NCBI GenBank assembly: GCA_036378535.1
Contig: DASUWH010000074.1
Location: 58,869 to 122,868 of the forward strand
Source of the DNA: Gp1-AA122 sp036378535
GTDB taxonomy: Bacteria; Acidobacteriota; Terriglobia; Terriglobales; Acidobacteriaceae
Length of the DNA stretch: 64,000 nt
Direction of reading: 5' to 3'
Shown: positions 18,786 through 27,729 of the stretch, piece by piece
Layout of the letters: each line of letters starts with the position of its first letter
Position numbering within the stretch: the stretch's first letter is position 1
Notes under the pieces: generated by a model
Told to the model about the DNA's origin: nothing
The model's input: only the letters and a program-made list of their open reading frames with translations
Databases searched by the model: none
Made by a program: the position numbers and the translations under genes

Positions 18786-19030
18786 GCCCAGACCTGTTCC
18801 ACATGCGTGGATCACGTGTCAATCCAAACACGGCGTAGTCCACCGCACACGAATCGCTTCCCTCCCGAATGCGTAAGTCCTTTTGTGATCAGCGGCTTCC
18901 CGATGGCCATGCCCGTGCCTTTCATTTTCGCGAAGACCGAACGGGGGTCAGGCGTGGCCGGGACTCGGGATGCGCTGGGGCCGCCAATAACGGTGCAGTC
19001 ATGGAGATTCGAATTGGCAGGAGGCAAGTC

Positions 19031-19189
19031 ATGGATACCGCAATCACAGCGGTGACGGTAATAGCAGGACTCATCTTTTCTATAGCAGTGGGAATTCTGG
19101 TCGAAGAGGTGATCTTCGGAGAAATCTTCCGCCTGTTCTTCGCGGAACCGGCGGTGGCGAGAGTCAGGTCGTGGACGAAGGCGCGCTAG
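19031..19189 (+). CDS. Small single-pass membrane protein upstream of SPFH protein
   Basis: A 52-residue peptide starting at the ATG at 19031, preceded by AGGAGG at the right distance. It is almost entirely one long hydrophobic helix (AITAVTVIAGLIFSIAVGIL) followed by VEEVIFGEIFRLFF and a basic tail. It lies 18 bases before the SPFH gene, and both have good ribosome sites, so the two are probably co-translated and may form a membrane complex. No family name is known to me. Confidence 0.65.
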   Translation: MDTAITAVTVIAGLIFSIAVGILVEEVIFGEIFRLFFAEPAVARVRSWTKAR

Positions 19190-19207
19190 CGCGCAAGGAG
19201 AACGAAC

Positions 19208-20539
19208 ATGCTATTCCTGAAAAACATGCTGATGGCGGGCGGCATCGCCATGATGGTCCTAGCTGCCTGCATTTTGGGGTATGACCTTTATCTACAAGCA
19301 AAGTACCGGAACGCGGTGGCTTCGGGACTGACGCCGACGCCGCCCCAAGCGGCGGCCCGTTGGCGCGTAACCCTGGCTTTGGCCCTTCTAGCCTGGGCGC
19401 CGATGCTGCTGGCGTTCAGCATCGTGGTGGTGCCGAGCGGGATGGCTGGGGTTCGCGTCAGCCAGACGGAAGGTACGCTTCCCGGCACGCTTTACCCCGG
19501 CGTACATGCCGTGCCGCCCCTAATCCAAAGCGTTGTTCTCTTCGACACGCGAGACCAGTTGTTCACCACCGGGACGCCGGAAGATGGCGCTAAGGGTCGC
19601 ACAGAAGCTGGGGCAAAATTTGAGCCTTTGAAGGTGCAGGCCAAGGAAGGATTGATCCTCGGCTTGGCGATAACGGTGCGCTATCGGCTCGATCCCAAGC
19701 GGCTGGACTTCATTCAAAGCAATCTGCCGCAACCGGTGGAGAAGGAAATCGTGCCCCAGGTGGTGGCGAGCGTCTGGCGCGACCTCGTTCCGAACTACAC
19801 CGTGCGGGACGTGTTCGCGGTTAAACGCGAAGAGGTTCGCAACCGCGCGGCGGGCGCAATCACACAGCGGCTCGCCTCGGATGGAATTCTGGTGAAGGAA
19901 GTCATGCTGCGTGACATCCAGCTGCCGCCGGAGTACGCCAAAGGCCTGGAAGACCTGCTGCTGAAGGAGCAGGAGAGCGACCGCATGGGGGTGGAGACCG
20001 ACATCCAGCAGAAGCAGGTCAAGATTGCGGAACTGGAAGCCGAAGCCCAGAAGGCGCAGCGCGTGAAGCAGGCCGAGGGCGAGGCCAAGGTGCGCGTGCT
20101 GCAGGCGAAATCGGAAGCCGACGCCATGCAGTACACCCTGCCCCTCAAGCAGAAACAGATAGAGCAATCGCGCCTGGAAGCCGAGGCGCGTAAGGAGGCG
20201 ACGGTTAAAAATGCCGAGGCCATGGCCCAGGCCAAGGTCATCGACAGCAAAGCGGAGATGGATCGCAGAAAGATGCTGGCGGACGCAGAAGCGGATCGCA
20301 TTCGGGTCACGGCGGCCGCGGATGCGGAGCGCATGAAGAGCGAGGCTACCATTTTGAAATCGAATCCTCTGCTCATTAATAAGATCGTCGCCGAGCGCCT
20401 GTCCGACAAGCTACAGATCATGATGGTGCCGGCGGACGGCAAATTCTTCTTTGCCAACGATGTGCTGCGGAGCATGAGCACAGCCAACCACGTAAGCCAG
20501 TCGGAGCAGGCCGGTGAGGACGCGCAGGATCCCAAGTAA
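19208..20539 (+). CDS. SPFH/band-7 domain membrane protein
   Basis: A 443-residue protein with two N-terminal hydrophobic segments (about 8-26 and 54-76). An SPFH domain follows (VPSGMAGVRVSQTEGTLPGT, then LGLAITVRYRLDPKRL and RDVFAVKREEVRNRAAGAI). A long Ala/Glu/Lys/Gln coiled coil fills about 250-390 (AELEAEAQKAQRVKQAEG), as in flotillin, prohibitin and HflK/C-type scaffold proteins. Such proteins organise membrane microdomains and regulate proteases. AAGGAGAACGA precedes the ATG. No NfeD-like or FtsH partner is adjacent; only the small membrane protein upstream is a candidate partner. Confidence 0.9.
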   Translation: MLFLKNMLMAGGIAMMVLAACILGYDLYLQAKYRNAVASGLTPTPPQAAARWRVTLALALLAWAPMLLAFSIVVVPSGMAGVRVSQTEGTLPGTLYPGVHAVPPLIQSVVLFDTRDQLFTTGTPEDGAKGRTEAGAKFEPLKVQAKEGLILGLAITVRYRLDPKRLDFIQSNLPQPVEKEIVPQVVASVWRDLVPNYTVRDVFAVKREEVRNRAAGAITQRLASDGILVKEVMLRDIQLPPEYAKGLEDLLLKEQESDRMGVETDIQQKQVKIAELEAEAQKAQRVKQAEGEAKVRVLQAKSEADAMQYTLPLKQKQIEQSRLEAEARKEATVKNAEAMAQAKVIDSKAEMDRRKMLADAEADRIRVTAAADAERMKSEATILKSNPLLINKIVAERLSDKLQIMMVPADGKFFFANDVLRSMSTANHVSQSEQAGEDAQDPK

Positions 20540-20638
20540 TTTTCTCGGCTGCGGGCAGGGCGGCGGACCACCTCATTATTCATAGGGTCTGCCGCCCAAA
20601 GACATGAACCGGGACAGTACAGAGGCGGAGGCAAACCG

Positions 20639-21895
20639 ATGAGGACACGCAGTTATAATGCGCCCAAGCCTCAAATGAGCAACCGGCGTTGTACGCGAAG
20701 TGTTTTATCGCTGCTGAGCCTGGCGCTTTGTATCGCGCCCAATGTGTCTGCTTCCAACTGGGCAGCGGCAGAGCGGGAACTCACCAACAAAATCGCAGCA
20801 GTTACCGGTCCGGGCGCGGTGTCGCTGAGCTTGGAGAACCGTTCGTCGCTGGCACAGAGTGATGTGAATGTGATTACCGCCGAGCTGCGGGCGCAGTTTG
20901 AAGCTGCGGGTATGCGGATGGTCGCCGCCGATCAAGCTGCGGCCACCATCCAGGTGACGCTTTCGGAAAACGTTCAGGCATATCTCTGGGTGGGGCGGAT
21001 TCAGCAGGCGACCAATTCGCCGGCCATCGTCATGGTGAGTACCCCGTGCGCGGCGCCGGCGGCAGTGTCGCACGAAACTAATCCGCTGGCCGTCGTCAAG
21101 ATTCCCCTGTGGTCGCAGGAGAACCGTATCCTTGACGTGGGTGTCATTGACAGTCCCGCGCGCGTAATCATCCTCGAACCGGAGCGGATTGTTCTTTATA
21201 GCCGAATGAATTCGGGCCAGTGGCAGCAGGATCGGGAATTTCCGATTTCTCATGTGCGGCCTTGGCCGCGCGACCTGCGGGGACATCTTCTGCTCCGCAA
21301 AGATCACCTATTCGATGCATATCTTCCGGGCGTGCTCTGTGCCGCTACTTCGGGAGCAACGCTCTATTTGCGCTGCAACCAGAGCGACGATCCGTGGCCC
21401 CTGGGAGGCGACGCTTCCCCGCTCAATGCGTTCTTCTCGCCGACCCGTAATTTTTTTACCGGTGTCCTTTCGCCAGGCTTAGGGCGGCAAACAGCCGTGC
21501 CGGCGTTCTATTCGGCCGCACCGATCGCTCGCGGAAAATATGTTCTTTGGTTGTTCGCGGCTGCTGACGGAAAAGTTCATGCCGTAGATGGCATGACGGA
21601 CCTGGCGGTCTCAGAAAGCGGATGGGGCAGCGACCTTGCCAGTGTGAAGAGCACTTGCGGCCTGGGCGGGCAGGTGCTGGCCACCGGGAATTCGGATGGC
21701 AATCGGCCGGACACGATCCGTGCCTATCAATTTCCTGATCGCGATCCGGTTGCGGTGAGCGAGGCCACTGCTATGAATGGTCCTGTGGTAGCGCTCTGGA
21801 CCGAGCAATCAGGCAGCACAGCAATTGCGGTTGCCCGGAATTTACGGACGGCACAATATGAAGCGTTTCGGCTGGCAATTAGTTGCGGTCAGTAG
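20639..21895 (+). CDS. Exported protein of unknown function
   Basis: A 418-residue protein with a Sec-type signal near residues 14-40 (SVLSLLSLALCIAPNVSA). The ATG at 20639 follows GGAGG at seven bases; a second ATG 36 bases later would give a shorter signal. The N-terminal 40-130 region (VSLSLENRSSLAQSDVNVI, AQFEAAGMRM) looks like a TolB-N/LpoB-type alpha-beta domain, and the remainder is beta-rich like a propeller; these are impressions, not assignments. Its 3' end overlaps the start of the solute-binding protein by 38 bases, so the two are translationally linked and probably functionally paired. Confidence 0.7.
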   Translation: MRTRSYNAPKPQMSNRRCTRSVLSLLSLALCIAPNVSASNWAAAERELTNKIAAVTGPGAVSLSLENRSSLAQSDVNVITAELRAQFEAAGMRMVAADQAAATIQVTLSENVQAYLWVGRIQQATNSPAIVMVSTPCAAPAAVSHETNPLAVVKIPLWSQENRILDVGVIDSPARVIILEPERIVLYSRMNSGQWQQDREFPISHVRPWPRDLRGHLLLRKDHLFDAYLPGVLCAATSGATLYLRCNQSDDPWPLGGDASPLNAFFSPTRNFFTGVLSPGLGRQTAVPAFYSAAPIARGKYVLWLFAAADGKVHAVDGMTDLAVSESGWGSDLASVKSTCGLGGQVLATGNSDGNRPDTIRAYQFPDRDPVAVSEATAMNGPVVALWTEQSGSTAIAVARNLRTAQYEAFRLAISCGQ

Positions 21896-23225
21896 TCTGC
21901 TGGTGGCGCTGGCGCACGGCGCCACTCGGCCGCAGTATGGCGGTACCGCACATGTATGGCTGCGGAGCGCGCCCAACTCGCTCGACCCTGCCAGTCCGCA
22001 ACCTGACGCTTTCAGCGCAGGAAACATTTTCCGTCTGATCTATGACACCTTGGTTATCGCCGACGATACCGGGAGGCTCCAGCCTGGGCTTGCCATCGCG
22101 TGGCAAGCTGCGTATGACCGCCGTCATTGGTACTTTCAGTTGCGCCCCGGTGTCAAATTCGGTGACGGCTCTCCGGTCACTGCCGACGCGGTGGCCGCAT
22201 CGCTTCGCCAGGCGAATACGTGGAGTGTTGTTCCGCAGGGAGACTCGGTTGCGATCGGCCTGGAGCAGCCCGACGATTTTCTTTTGGCGGAACTCGCACT
22301 GCCCAGGAACGCGATCGTGAAGCGCGATGCAGCGGGTCCGAGGGGAACGGGTCCATTCCGTGTTGCGGAATGGGTCGCGGGAAAACGGCTTTCGTTGAAT
22401 GCGAATGAGGAGTACTGGGGAGGCAGGCCATTCCTCAATTCCGTAGAAATCGAGTTCGGCAAGAGTTATCACGACCAGGAAGTTGCCCTGGAACTGGGCC
22501 GAGTTGAGGTGGTGGAGGTCGCTCCGGAGCAGGCTCGCCGCATGGAAGGCGCAGGCCGGCGTGTGGCCGAGTCGCAGCCGCTGGAGTTGCTCGCGCTCGT
22601 GTTCGCGCGCGACAGTAAAACCGCAAACGAGTCCACGCTTCGCGGGGCCTTGCAGCTGTGCATCGATCGCGAGTCGATTCGTAATGTATTGCTGGGTGGC
22701 GAGGGCGAGGCAGCCGGCGGAATTCTGCCCAACTGGATTTCCGGCTACGAGTTCCTGTTTCCGGTCGAGACCAACGTGACCAAAGCGCAGGAGGACCGTG
22801 GCGGAGTGAACCAAGCCCCGGTGTGGACCCTTGGATACAATCCCGCTGATCCGGTCGGCCAGGTGATTGCCGAACGGATTGCTCTGAACGCACGCGATGT
22901 CGGTCTGCGCGTGCAATTGGCGGCTGGAACGAACGCTGATGTGCAGCTGGTACGGGTTCGGTTGGAATCGCTGGATGCAGGAATCGCCTTAGAAACTGCG
23001 GTGGCCCGGCTTGGATCGCCCGCGCCAAAGCTGGATGGTACAAGCGCGCAGAAGGTCTACGAAGCGGAGAATTCTGTTCTGCAGGGGCAGAGGATCATTC
23101 CGTTATTTCATTTGCCAGTGGTTTACGGCCTTGGACCCGCGGTGAAAGGGTGGGATGTCCGACGCGACGGCACTTGGCGGCTCGTGGATATCTGGATGAA
23201 CGCGCCACGGAATTCCTCGGATTAG
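21858..23225 (+). CDS. Family 5 extracellular solute-binding protein
   Basis: A 455-residue periplasmic protein from the ATG at 21858 (MKRFGWQLVAVSSLLVALAH), beginning inside the preceding gene. SBP_bac_5 hallmarks include YGGTAHVWLRSAPNSLDP, NIFRLIYDTLVI, FQLRPGVKFGDGSPVTADAV and GTGPFRVAEWVAGKRLSL. Such proteins bind oligopeptides, nickel or other ligands for Opp/Dpp-type ABC importers, but no permease or ATPase genes follow. Instead a sensor kinase and a sigma-54 regulator come next, so it may serve as the ligand-sensing partner of that two-component system. The protein is somewhat short for the family (usual 500-550). Confidence 0.85.
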   Translation: MKRFGWQLVAVSSLLVALAHGATRPQYGGTAHVWLRSAPNSLDPASPQPDAFSAGNIFRLIYDTLVIADDTGRLQPGLAIAWQAAYDRRHWYFQLRPGVKFGDGSPVTADAVAASLRQANTWSVVPQGDSVAIGLEQPDDFLLAELALPRNAIVKRDAAGPRGTGPFRVAEWVAGKRLSLNANEEYWGGRPFLNSVEIEFGKSYHDQEVALELGRVEVVEVAPEQARRMEGAGRRVAESQPLELLALVFARDSKTANESTLRGALQLCIDRESIRNVLLGGEGEAAGGILPNWISGYEFLFPVETNVTKAQEDRGGVNQAPVWTLGYNPADPVGQVIAERIALNARDVGLRVQLAAGTNADVQLVRVRLESLDAGIALETAVARLGSPAPKLDGTSAQKVYEAENSVLQGQRIIPLFHLPVVYGLGPAVKGWDVRRDGTWRLVDIWMNAPRNSSD

Positions 23226-23297
23226 CACTAATCAGGCAAATCCGAGTGGCTTGAAACCGGTTTTTCATTCGAGAGCGGTGGTTAGAGTGGGGAAAGA

Positions 23298-25106
23298 TTG
23301 AATTTTCGGCGCAAGCTGTTGCTGGCGTTTTCTGCCTCGGTGGTTGTGGTGGTGGCGGCGCTGGCCTGGACAGTGTCGGCGCTGACTCGATCCGCTTTCG
23401 ATCGCATGAATGAGGAACGCACGCTGGCGCTGGTGCGGCAATTCCAGCGGGAGTTCGATCGCCGCGGCGACGAAGTCGTGCAGGAGGTGGAAACCATTGC
23501 ACGCGGAGAAGCGGCAGCGCGGATGGCTCTGGATTTGCACCGCGCGCAGCCTGACTTTGGCGCTTATGTCGGTGAAGCGAAGACGATTGCGGACAGCCAC
23601 AGGCTCGATTTTCTTGAGTTCGTAGATGGCCAGAGACGAATTGTTTCATCCGCGCAATGGCCGGCTAAATTCGGATACCAAGACGCTTCGCTGGATCTCC
23701 CTTCTATCCCGAAGCGCGCTTACCTGAAAGAAGAAAACCTGCCGCAAGGCTCCGCCCTTGGCCTTTTTGCAGTACAGCCCGCCACGGGCGGAGAGCTGTT
23801 CGTCGCAGGAGGCAAACGCCTCGACAAGAACTTCCTCGAGACCCTCGATCTCCCCGTTGGCACGCGAGCGCTGCTGTATGAAAACGTAGGGCCGGCTTTC
23901 TCGGCCGAGCATGTAATTGACAGTTCCGAAAAGGAAGAAGGAACCGAAAAGATTGAGCCTATTGTTCGCGAAGTCCTTTGCGATGGAAAGGAACACACTG
24001 CCACCGTGCGATGGACCGCGGACCGACGCGACGACGAGATCATGCACGCGATCCCGCTAGCGGGGCAGAGTGGCCGGTTGGCGGGAGTCCTGCTAATTAG
24101 CAGTTCCCTGCGGGCGTATGTCGAACTGAATCGCCGTGTGCGCGATATCGCTCTTTTGGCGGGAGGCGCCGGCATCCTCTTGATGATCTTGATCAGCACC
24201 TGGGCTGCCGGGCGGGTCACGCGACCTGTGGAACAACTGGCGACTGCAGCGCGGTCGGTCGCCAGAGGTGATCTCGGAGTGAAAGTTGAGGTCGCCTCCA
24301 AGGACGAGTTGGGCGAATTGGCCGACGCGTTCAACCGCATGACGCGAGAATTGCGTGAGCAGAGTGACCGCCTGGTGCAGGCCGAACGAGTGGCTGCATG
24401 GCGGGAACTGGCGCGGCGCCTGGCTCATGAACTAAAGAATCCCCTATTCCCACTGCAACTCACCGTCGAAAATCTGGTGCGGGCGCATACGCAAGATCCG
24501 CAAGTGTTCGAAGAAATGTTTCGCGAGAGCACCGCAACTCTGCTCGCTGAGATCGCAAACCTGAAGTCTACGATTGGGCGCTTCAGCGAATTTTCCAGGA
24601 TGCCGCAACCTAATTTCCAGCAGGTCGACTTAAATGATCTGGTGCAGCAGGTCGCGCGTGTCTTTCAGGCGCAGTGGCAGGCGAGCGCGAAGATCGATTG
24701 CCGCCTGGAACTGGACAACACTCTTCCTCCGATAGCCGCCGATTCTGATCTTCTCCACCGGGCGATTTCCAACCTTGTGTTGAACGCCATGGACGCGATG
24801 CCCGCGGGCGGTACGATCACCCTGGCCACGTCCAAGAAGCCAGATGATCGGGTACGATTGGAGGTGCGCGACAGCGGGAGTGGCATCACGCCGGAAGAAT
24901 GCCAGCGCCTTTTCACCCCGTATTACACGACCAAGCAGCATGGTACCGGCCTGGGGCTTGCGATCGTGCAGTCCATTGTCAGCGATCATCACGGTACGAT
25001 TAGCGTGCACAGCGCGCCGGGCCAGGGCACGACATTCGTCATTGAGTTGCCGCAGTATTGGGACAGGCGGAAAAGCGAATCAGAATCCGCAAAATCAGCC
25101 GTGTAA
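23298..25106 (+). CDS. NtrY-like membrane sensor histidine kinase
   Basis: A 602-residue kinase starting with TTG at 23298 (MNFRRKLLLAF), after GGGGAAAG; no ATG gives a complete first helix. Transmembrane helices near 5-27 and 283-304 flank a periplasmic domain of about 250 residues. HAMP follows (VTRPVEQLATAARSVARGDL), then the dimerisation/phosphoacceptor helix with His377 in RRLAHELKNPLFPLQ, N-box ISNLVLNAMDAMPAGG, G1 DSGSGITPEE and G2 GTGLGLAIV. It lies 72 bases after the solute-binding gene and 15 before its response regulator. It should phosphorylate the sigma-54 activator that follows. Confidence 0.93.
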   Translation: MNFRRKLLLAFSASVVVVVAALAWTVSALTRSAFDRMNEERTLALVRQFQREFDRRGDEVVQEVETIARGEAAARMALDLHRAQPDFGAYVGEAKTIADSHRLDFLEFVDGQRRIVSSAQWPAKFGYQDASLDLPSIPKRAYLKEENLPQGSALGLFAVQPATGGELFVAGGKRLDKNFLETLDLPVGTRALLYENVGPAFSAEHVIDSSEKEEGTEKIEPIVREVLCDGKEHTATVRWTADRRDDEIMHAIPLAGQSGRLAGVLLISSSLRAYVELNRRVRDIALLAGGAGILLMILISTWAAGRVTRPVEQLATAARSVARGDLGVKVEVASKDELGELADAFNRMTRELREQSDRLVQAERVAAWRELARRLAHELKNPLFPLQLTVENLVRAHTQDPQVFEEMFRESTATLLAEIANLKSTIGRFSEFSRMPQPNFQQVDLNDLVQQVARVFQAQWQASAKIDCRLELDNTLPPIAADSDLLHRAISNLVLNAMDAMPAGGTITLATSKKPDDRVRLEVRDSGSGITPEECQRLFTPYYTTKQHGTGLGLAIVQSIVSDHHGTISVHSAPGQGTTFVIELPQYWDRRKSESESAKSAV

Positions 25107-25121
25107 GATTAAGGAGCCACG

Positions 25122-26498
25122 TTGGGCGACAAAGCGCACTTGTTGATTGTTGACGATGAGGCGAACACGCTGGCCTCGCTCTCCCGCGCCTTTCGTCTTG
25201 CCGGACACGAAGCGACCGTTTGCGACAATGCTGCGCGGGCGCTCGAGCTGGCCAAGTCACAACGCTTCGATCTGATTCTCTCCGACGTGGTCATGCCCGG
25301 CAGGGATGGCCTATCACTGCTGGAAGATCTCAAGGCCCAGGGCATCTCCACGGCAATAGTAATGATGTCCGGACAAGCTCACATTGACATGGCAGTTCGC
25401 GCGACCCGCCTTGGCGCACTCGATTTCCTCGAAAAACCGATTTCTACCGAAAAACTACTGCTCACCGTAGACAATGCCATGCGGCTCCAGCGGCTGGAGT
25501 CGGAGAACCGCGATCTGCGGCAGCGATTGGGGAAGCATGAAATTATCTGGGCCGGTGACGCTATGAAGAAAGTAATGGCTCAGATTGAGCGCGTCGCCAC
25601 AAGCGAAACGCGCGTTTGCATTCTGGGCGAAACCGGCACCGGCAAAGAACTGGCGGCGCGGACTCTGCATGAACGAAGCCAGCGGGCTGCTGGTCCTTTT
25701 ATAACGCTGAATTGCGCAGCTGTTCCGGCCGAACTGATCGAGTCAGAACTGTTCGGCCACGAAAAAGGATCATTCACCGGTGCAGCGGCACGGCATGTCG
25801 GCAAATTTGAGCAGGCGGAGCACGGGACGATCTTTTTGGACGAGATTGGCGACATGCCTATCGCCATGCAGGCGAAACTTCTGAGGGTTCTGGAGGAAAA
25901 CGAAGTCGAGCGAGTCGGCGGCGAGAAAGCCGTTGCTGTCGATGTGCGGGTGATCGTGGCAACGCATCGAGATCTGCCGGTGCTGGCCCGCGAAGGCAAG
26001 TTCCGCCAGGACCTGTTTCATCGGGTATACGTTTTTCCGCTGGTGCTGCCTCCCCTGCGAGAGCGGCGGGAGGATATTCCTCGCCTGGTTGAACATTTCA
26101 TTGAGCAGCTCTGTGGACAAAACGGCTGGAAGCCCATCCCCTTCACGCCCGACGCGGTTTCTGCCCTGCAAAAACATACGTGGCCTGGAAATGTGCGCGA
26201 ATTACGCAATGTCGTAGAACGGCTGATTTTGCTTGCCACAGACGACCGGGTCGATGCCGCTACCGTGGAGCTTGCGATTCCGCAGACGTCAACCGAAATA
26301 ACTTTAGGGATCACTGGCTCGGGACCGCTGTCGGCGCGCGTACAAGGATTTGAGCGAGAAACCATTCTTGCTGAACTGAAACGTAACCAGTTCCACATCA
26401 CCAATACAGCCAAGGCACTCGATCTCGAGCGCAGCCATCTATATAAGAAATGCGAGCAGCTGGGGATTGATTTGAGTGCGATCAGGAAGGAACAGTAG
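25122..26498 (+). CDS. NtrC-family sigma-54-dependent response regulator
   Basis: A 458-residue activator with a TTG start (MGDKAHLLIVDDE) after AAGGAG. Receiver domain with Asp11/Asp12 and phospho-acceptor Asp55 (LSDVVMPG) and Lys105. AAA+ domain with Walker A GETGTGKE at 169-176, sigma-54 contact loop GSFTGA at 216-221 (Ser instead of the more common Ala) and Walker B IFLDEIGDM. C-terminal Fis-type helix-turn-helix near 420-455 (NTAKALDLERSHLYKK). Pairs with the kinase upstream; targets are unknown, and no -24/-12 site in the window can be tied to it with confidence. Confidence 0.94.
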   Translation: MGDKAHLLIVDDEANTLASLSRAFRLAGHEATVCDNAARALELAKSQRFDLILSDVVMPGRDGLSLLEDLKAQGISTAIVMMSGQAHIDMAVRATRLGALDFLEKPISTEKLLLTVDNAMRLQRLESENRDLRQRLGKHEIIWAGDAMKKVMAQIERVATSETRVCILGETGTGKELAARTLHERSQRAAGPFITLNCAAVPAELIESELFGHEKGSFTGAAARHVGKFEQAEHGTIFLDEIGDMPIAMQAKLLRVLEENEVERVGGEKAVAVDVRVIVATHRDLPVLAREGKFRQDLFHRVYVFPLVLPPLRERREDIPRLVEHFIEQLCGQNGWKPIPFTPDAVSALQKHTWPGNVRELRNVVERLILLATDDRVDAATVELAIPQTSTEITLGITGSGPLSARVQGFERETILAELKRNQFHITNTAKALDLERSHLYKKCEQLGIDLSAIRKEQ

Positions 26499-26568
26499 GA
26501 GTAGTTAGTGGTTAGTAGTTAGTAGTTAGCTGAGTGGTGACTTGGGCAATATGCTTTCGGAGAGATTC

Positions 26569-26614
26569 AAAGGGGCCCCGGCAGAAGGCGAGGCCCTTTG
26601 GGTTGGTTTTTTGT
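26569..26614. terminator. Intrinsic terminator between convergent genes
   Basis: AAAGGGGCC and GGCCCTTTGG form a hairpin around a 14-base loop, followed on the plus strand by TTGGTTTTTTGTTT. It sits directly between the stops of the response regulator and the convergent lipoprotein gene. Just upstream, 26499-26530 is a run of TAGTTAG-type short repeats. Confidence 0.7.
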
Positions 26615-27544
26615 TTACTTCACCGTCTCAGGCTGAGGCACGCTTGCCGCCTGTGCTTTCGGCTCTGCGCTGCTCCCGTTAGGAGCGACGGCGGCCGGTG
26701 TTGAAGTGGTCTCAGTCGCAGCAACGACGGGCGCCGCTGGCGTGGCTTCGGGTGCGATCTTCACTCCAGCGAGGATCTTTTCCAGCCGGCGAAATACATC
26801 TTCGCGATCGACCAGATTGACTCCATCTTCGTTGCCGTCCCAAGCCGTGTTCAGGCCCAGGGCAAATTCGTAGCAGGCCCCTCCTTCAAACAGGTGATAG
26901 TACTTCGTGTCCACCTGTTTGCTGGCCTCGCCGCTGATGTTTTCCACCTCGCGGAAATTCATGCCACCAATTTCGACATCCGAGGGCTGGATCGCGCTCT
27001 TGTCGTCAGGTTTGGATTGCGGCATGGCAAATTGTCCGCACTCCGCCTGACCCAGTCCCTTAAGCACGTTGACCTGGAAAAAGGCCGACGTGAGGTCGGT
27101 TCCGGGATAAGCATTGGTGGGCAATTCGACAGAGACAGCGGAAATTCCGCCTGCCTGTGCGAAGTTCATCGCCGACGCTGCAGAATCTGACTTCAGGTCT
27201 TCTCCGGTTTTCAAGCTGTACTTCCTTGGGTATCCGAAAGAGATCCCGTAGTTGTCGTCTTTGTACGTCACCATGGACGAGTGTCTCTTTACGACTTTCT
27301 TGGCAACGGGCTTTGGCGTTACTGGCTGGGCAGCGCTCAACGCGGTTGCGCTGGGCGAGACGATGGCCTGGGTCGGAGCAGATGAGACCGTTGAGGTCAC
27401 AACCGCTGGTTTGCTCTTTTCTTTGGAGCATCCGATCGTGAGCAGCAAAGCGACCACCGAGCCTGCAACGACGAGTTTGTTCCGATTTGCACCAGGGCCG
27501 TTAGCCGCTGATGCGGGCACTACGAAATCATTAGCGTGTGTCAT
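26615..27544 (-). CDS. Lipoprotein of unknown function
   Basis: A 309-residue protein with GGAGG ten bases before the ATG. A long N-terminal stretch precedes the hydrophobic segment VVAGSVVALLLTIGCS, whose end is a lipobox with acceptor Cys near 39. A Ser/Thr/Ala/Pro-rich linker follows, then a folded domain from about 92 (YKDDNYGISFGYPRKYSLK) to about 240 like PsbP/MOG1-type domains, and a second low-complexity Ala/Pro tail. The precise role is unknown. It converges on the two-component system and does not obviously belong to a neighbouring operon. Confidence 0.7.
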   Translation of the reverse strand: MTHANDFVVPASAANGPGANRNKLVVAGSVVALLLTIGCSKEKSKPAVVTSTVSSAPTQAIVSPSATALSAAQPVTPKPVAKKVVKRHSSMVTYKDDNYGISFGYPRKYSLKTGEDLKSDSAASAMNFAQAGGISAVSVELPTNAYPGTDLTSAFFQVNVLKGLGQAECGQFAMPQSKPDDKSAIQPSDVEIGGMNFREVENISGEASKQVDTKYYHLFEGGACYEFALGLNTAWDGNEDGVNLVDREDVFRRLEKILAGVKIAPEATPAAPVVAATETTSTPAAVAPNGSSAEPKAQAASVPQPETVK

Positions 27545-27729
27545 ATTGGTTTCACCTCCGGCTGCATAGCAGCTAACAGGAGTTGAAGCACGGCATACGC
27601 CGCACTAAGCGGTGTTGATAGGAATGGGCTTAGCCGGATACACACCCCTTCGGATCGCGGGGGAAAATCAACAGTGTGTGCGGTGAGACACGAGTGCAGC
27701 CAGTTCCGTCATATCTGATTGTGGAAAGC

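Noticed and set aside
19795..20634. 279-codon minus-strand ORF opposite the SPFH gene
   Set aside because: Low-complexity Ser/Leu-rich shadow of the coiled-coil codons of the plus-strand gene.
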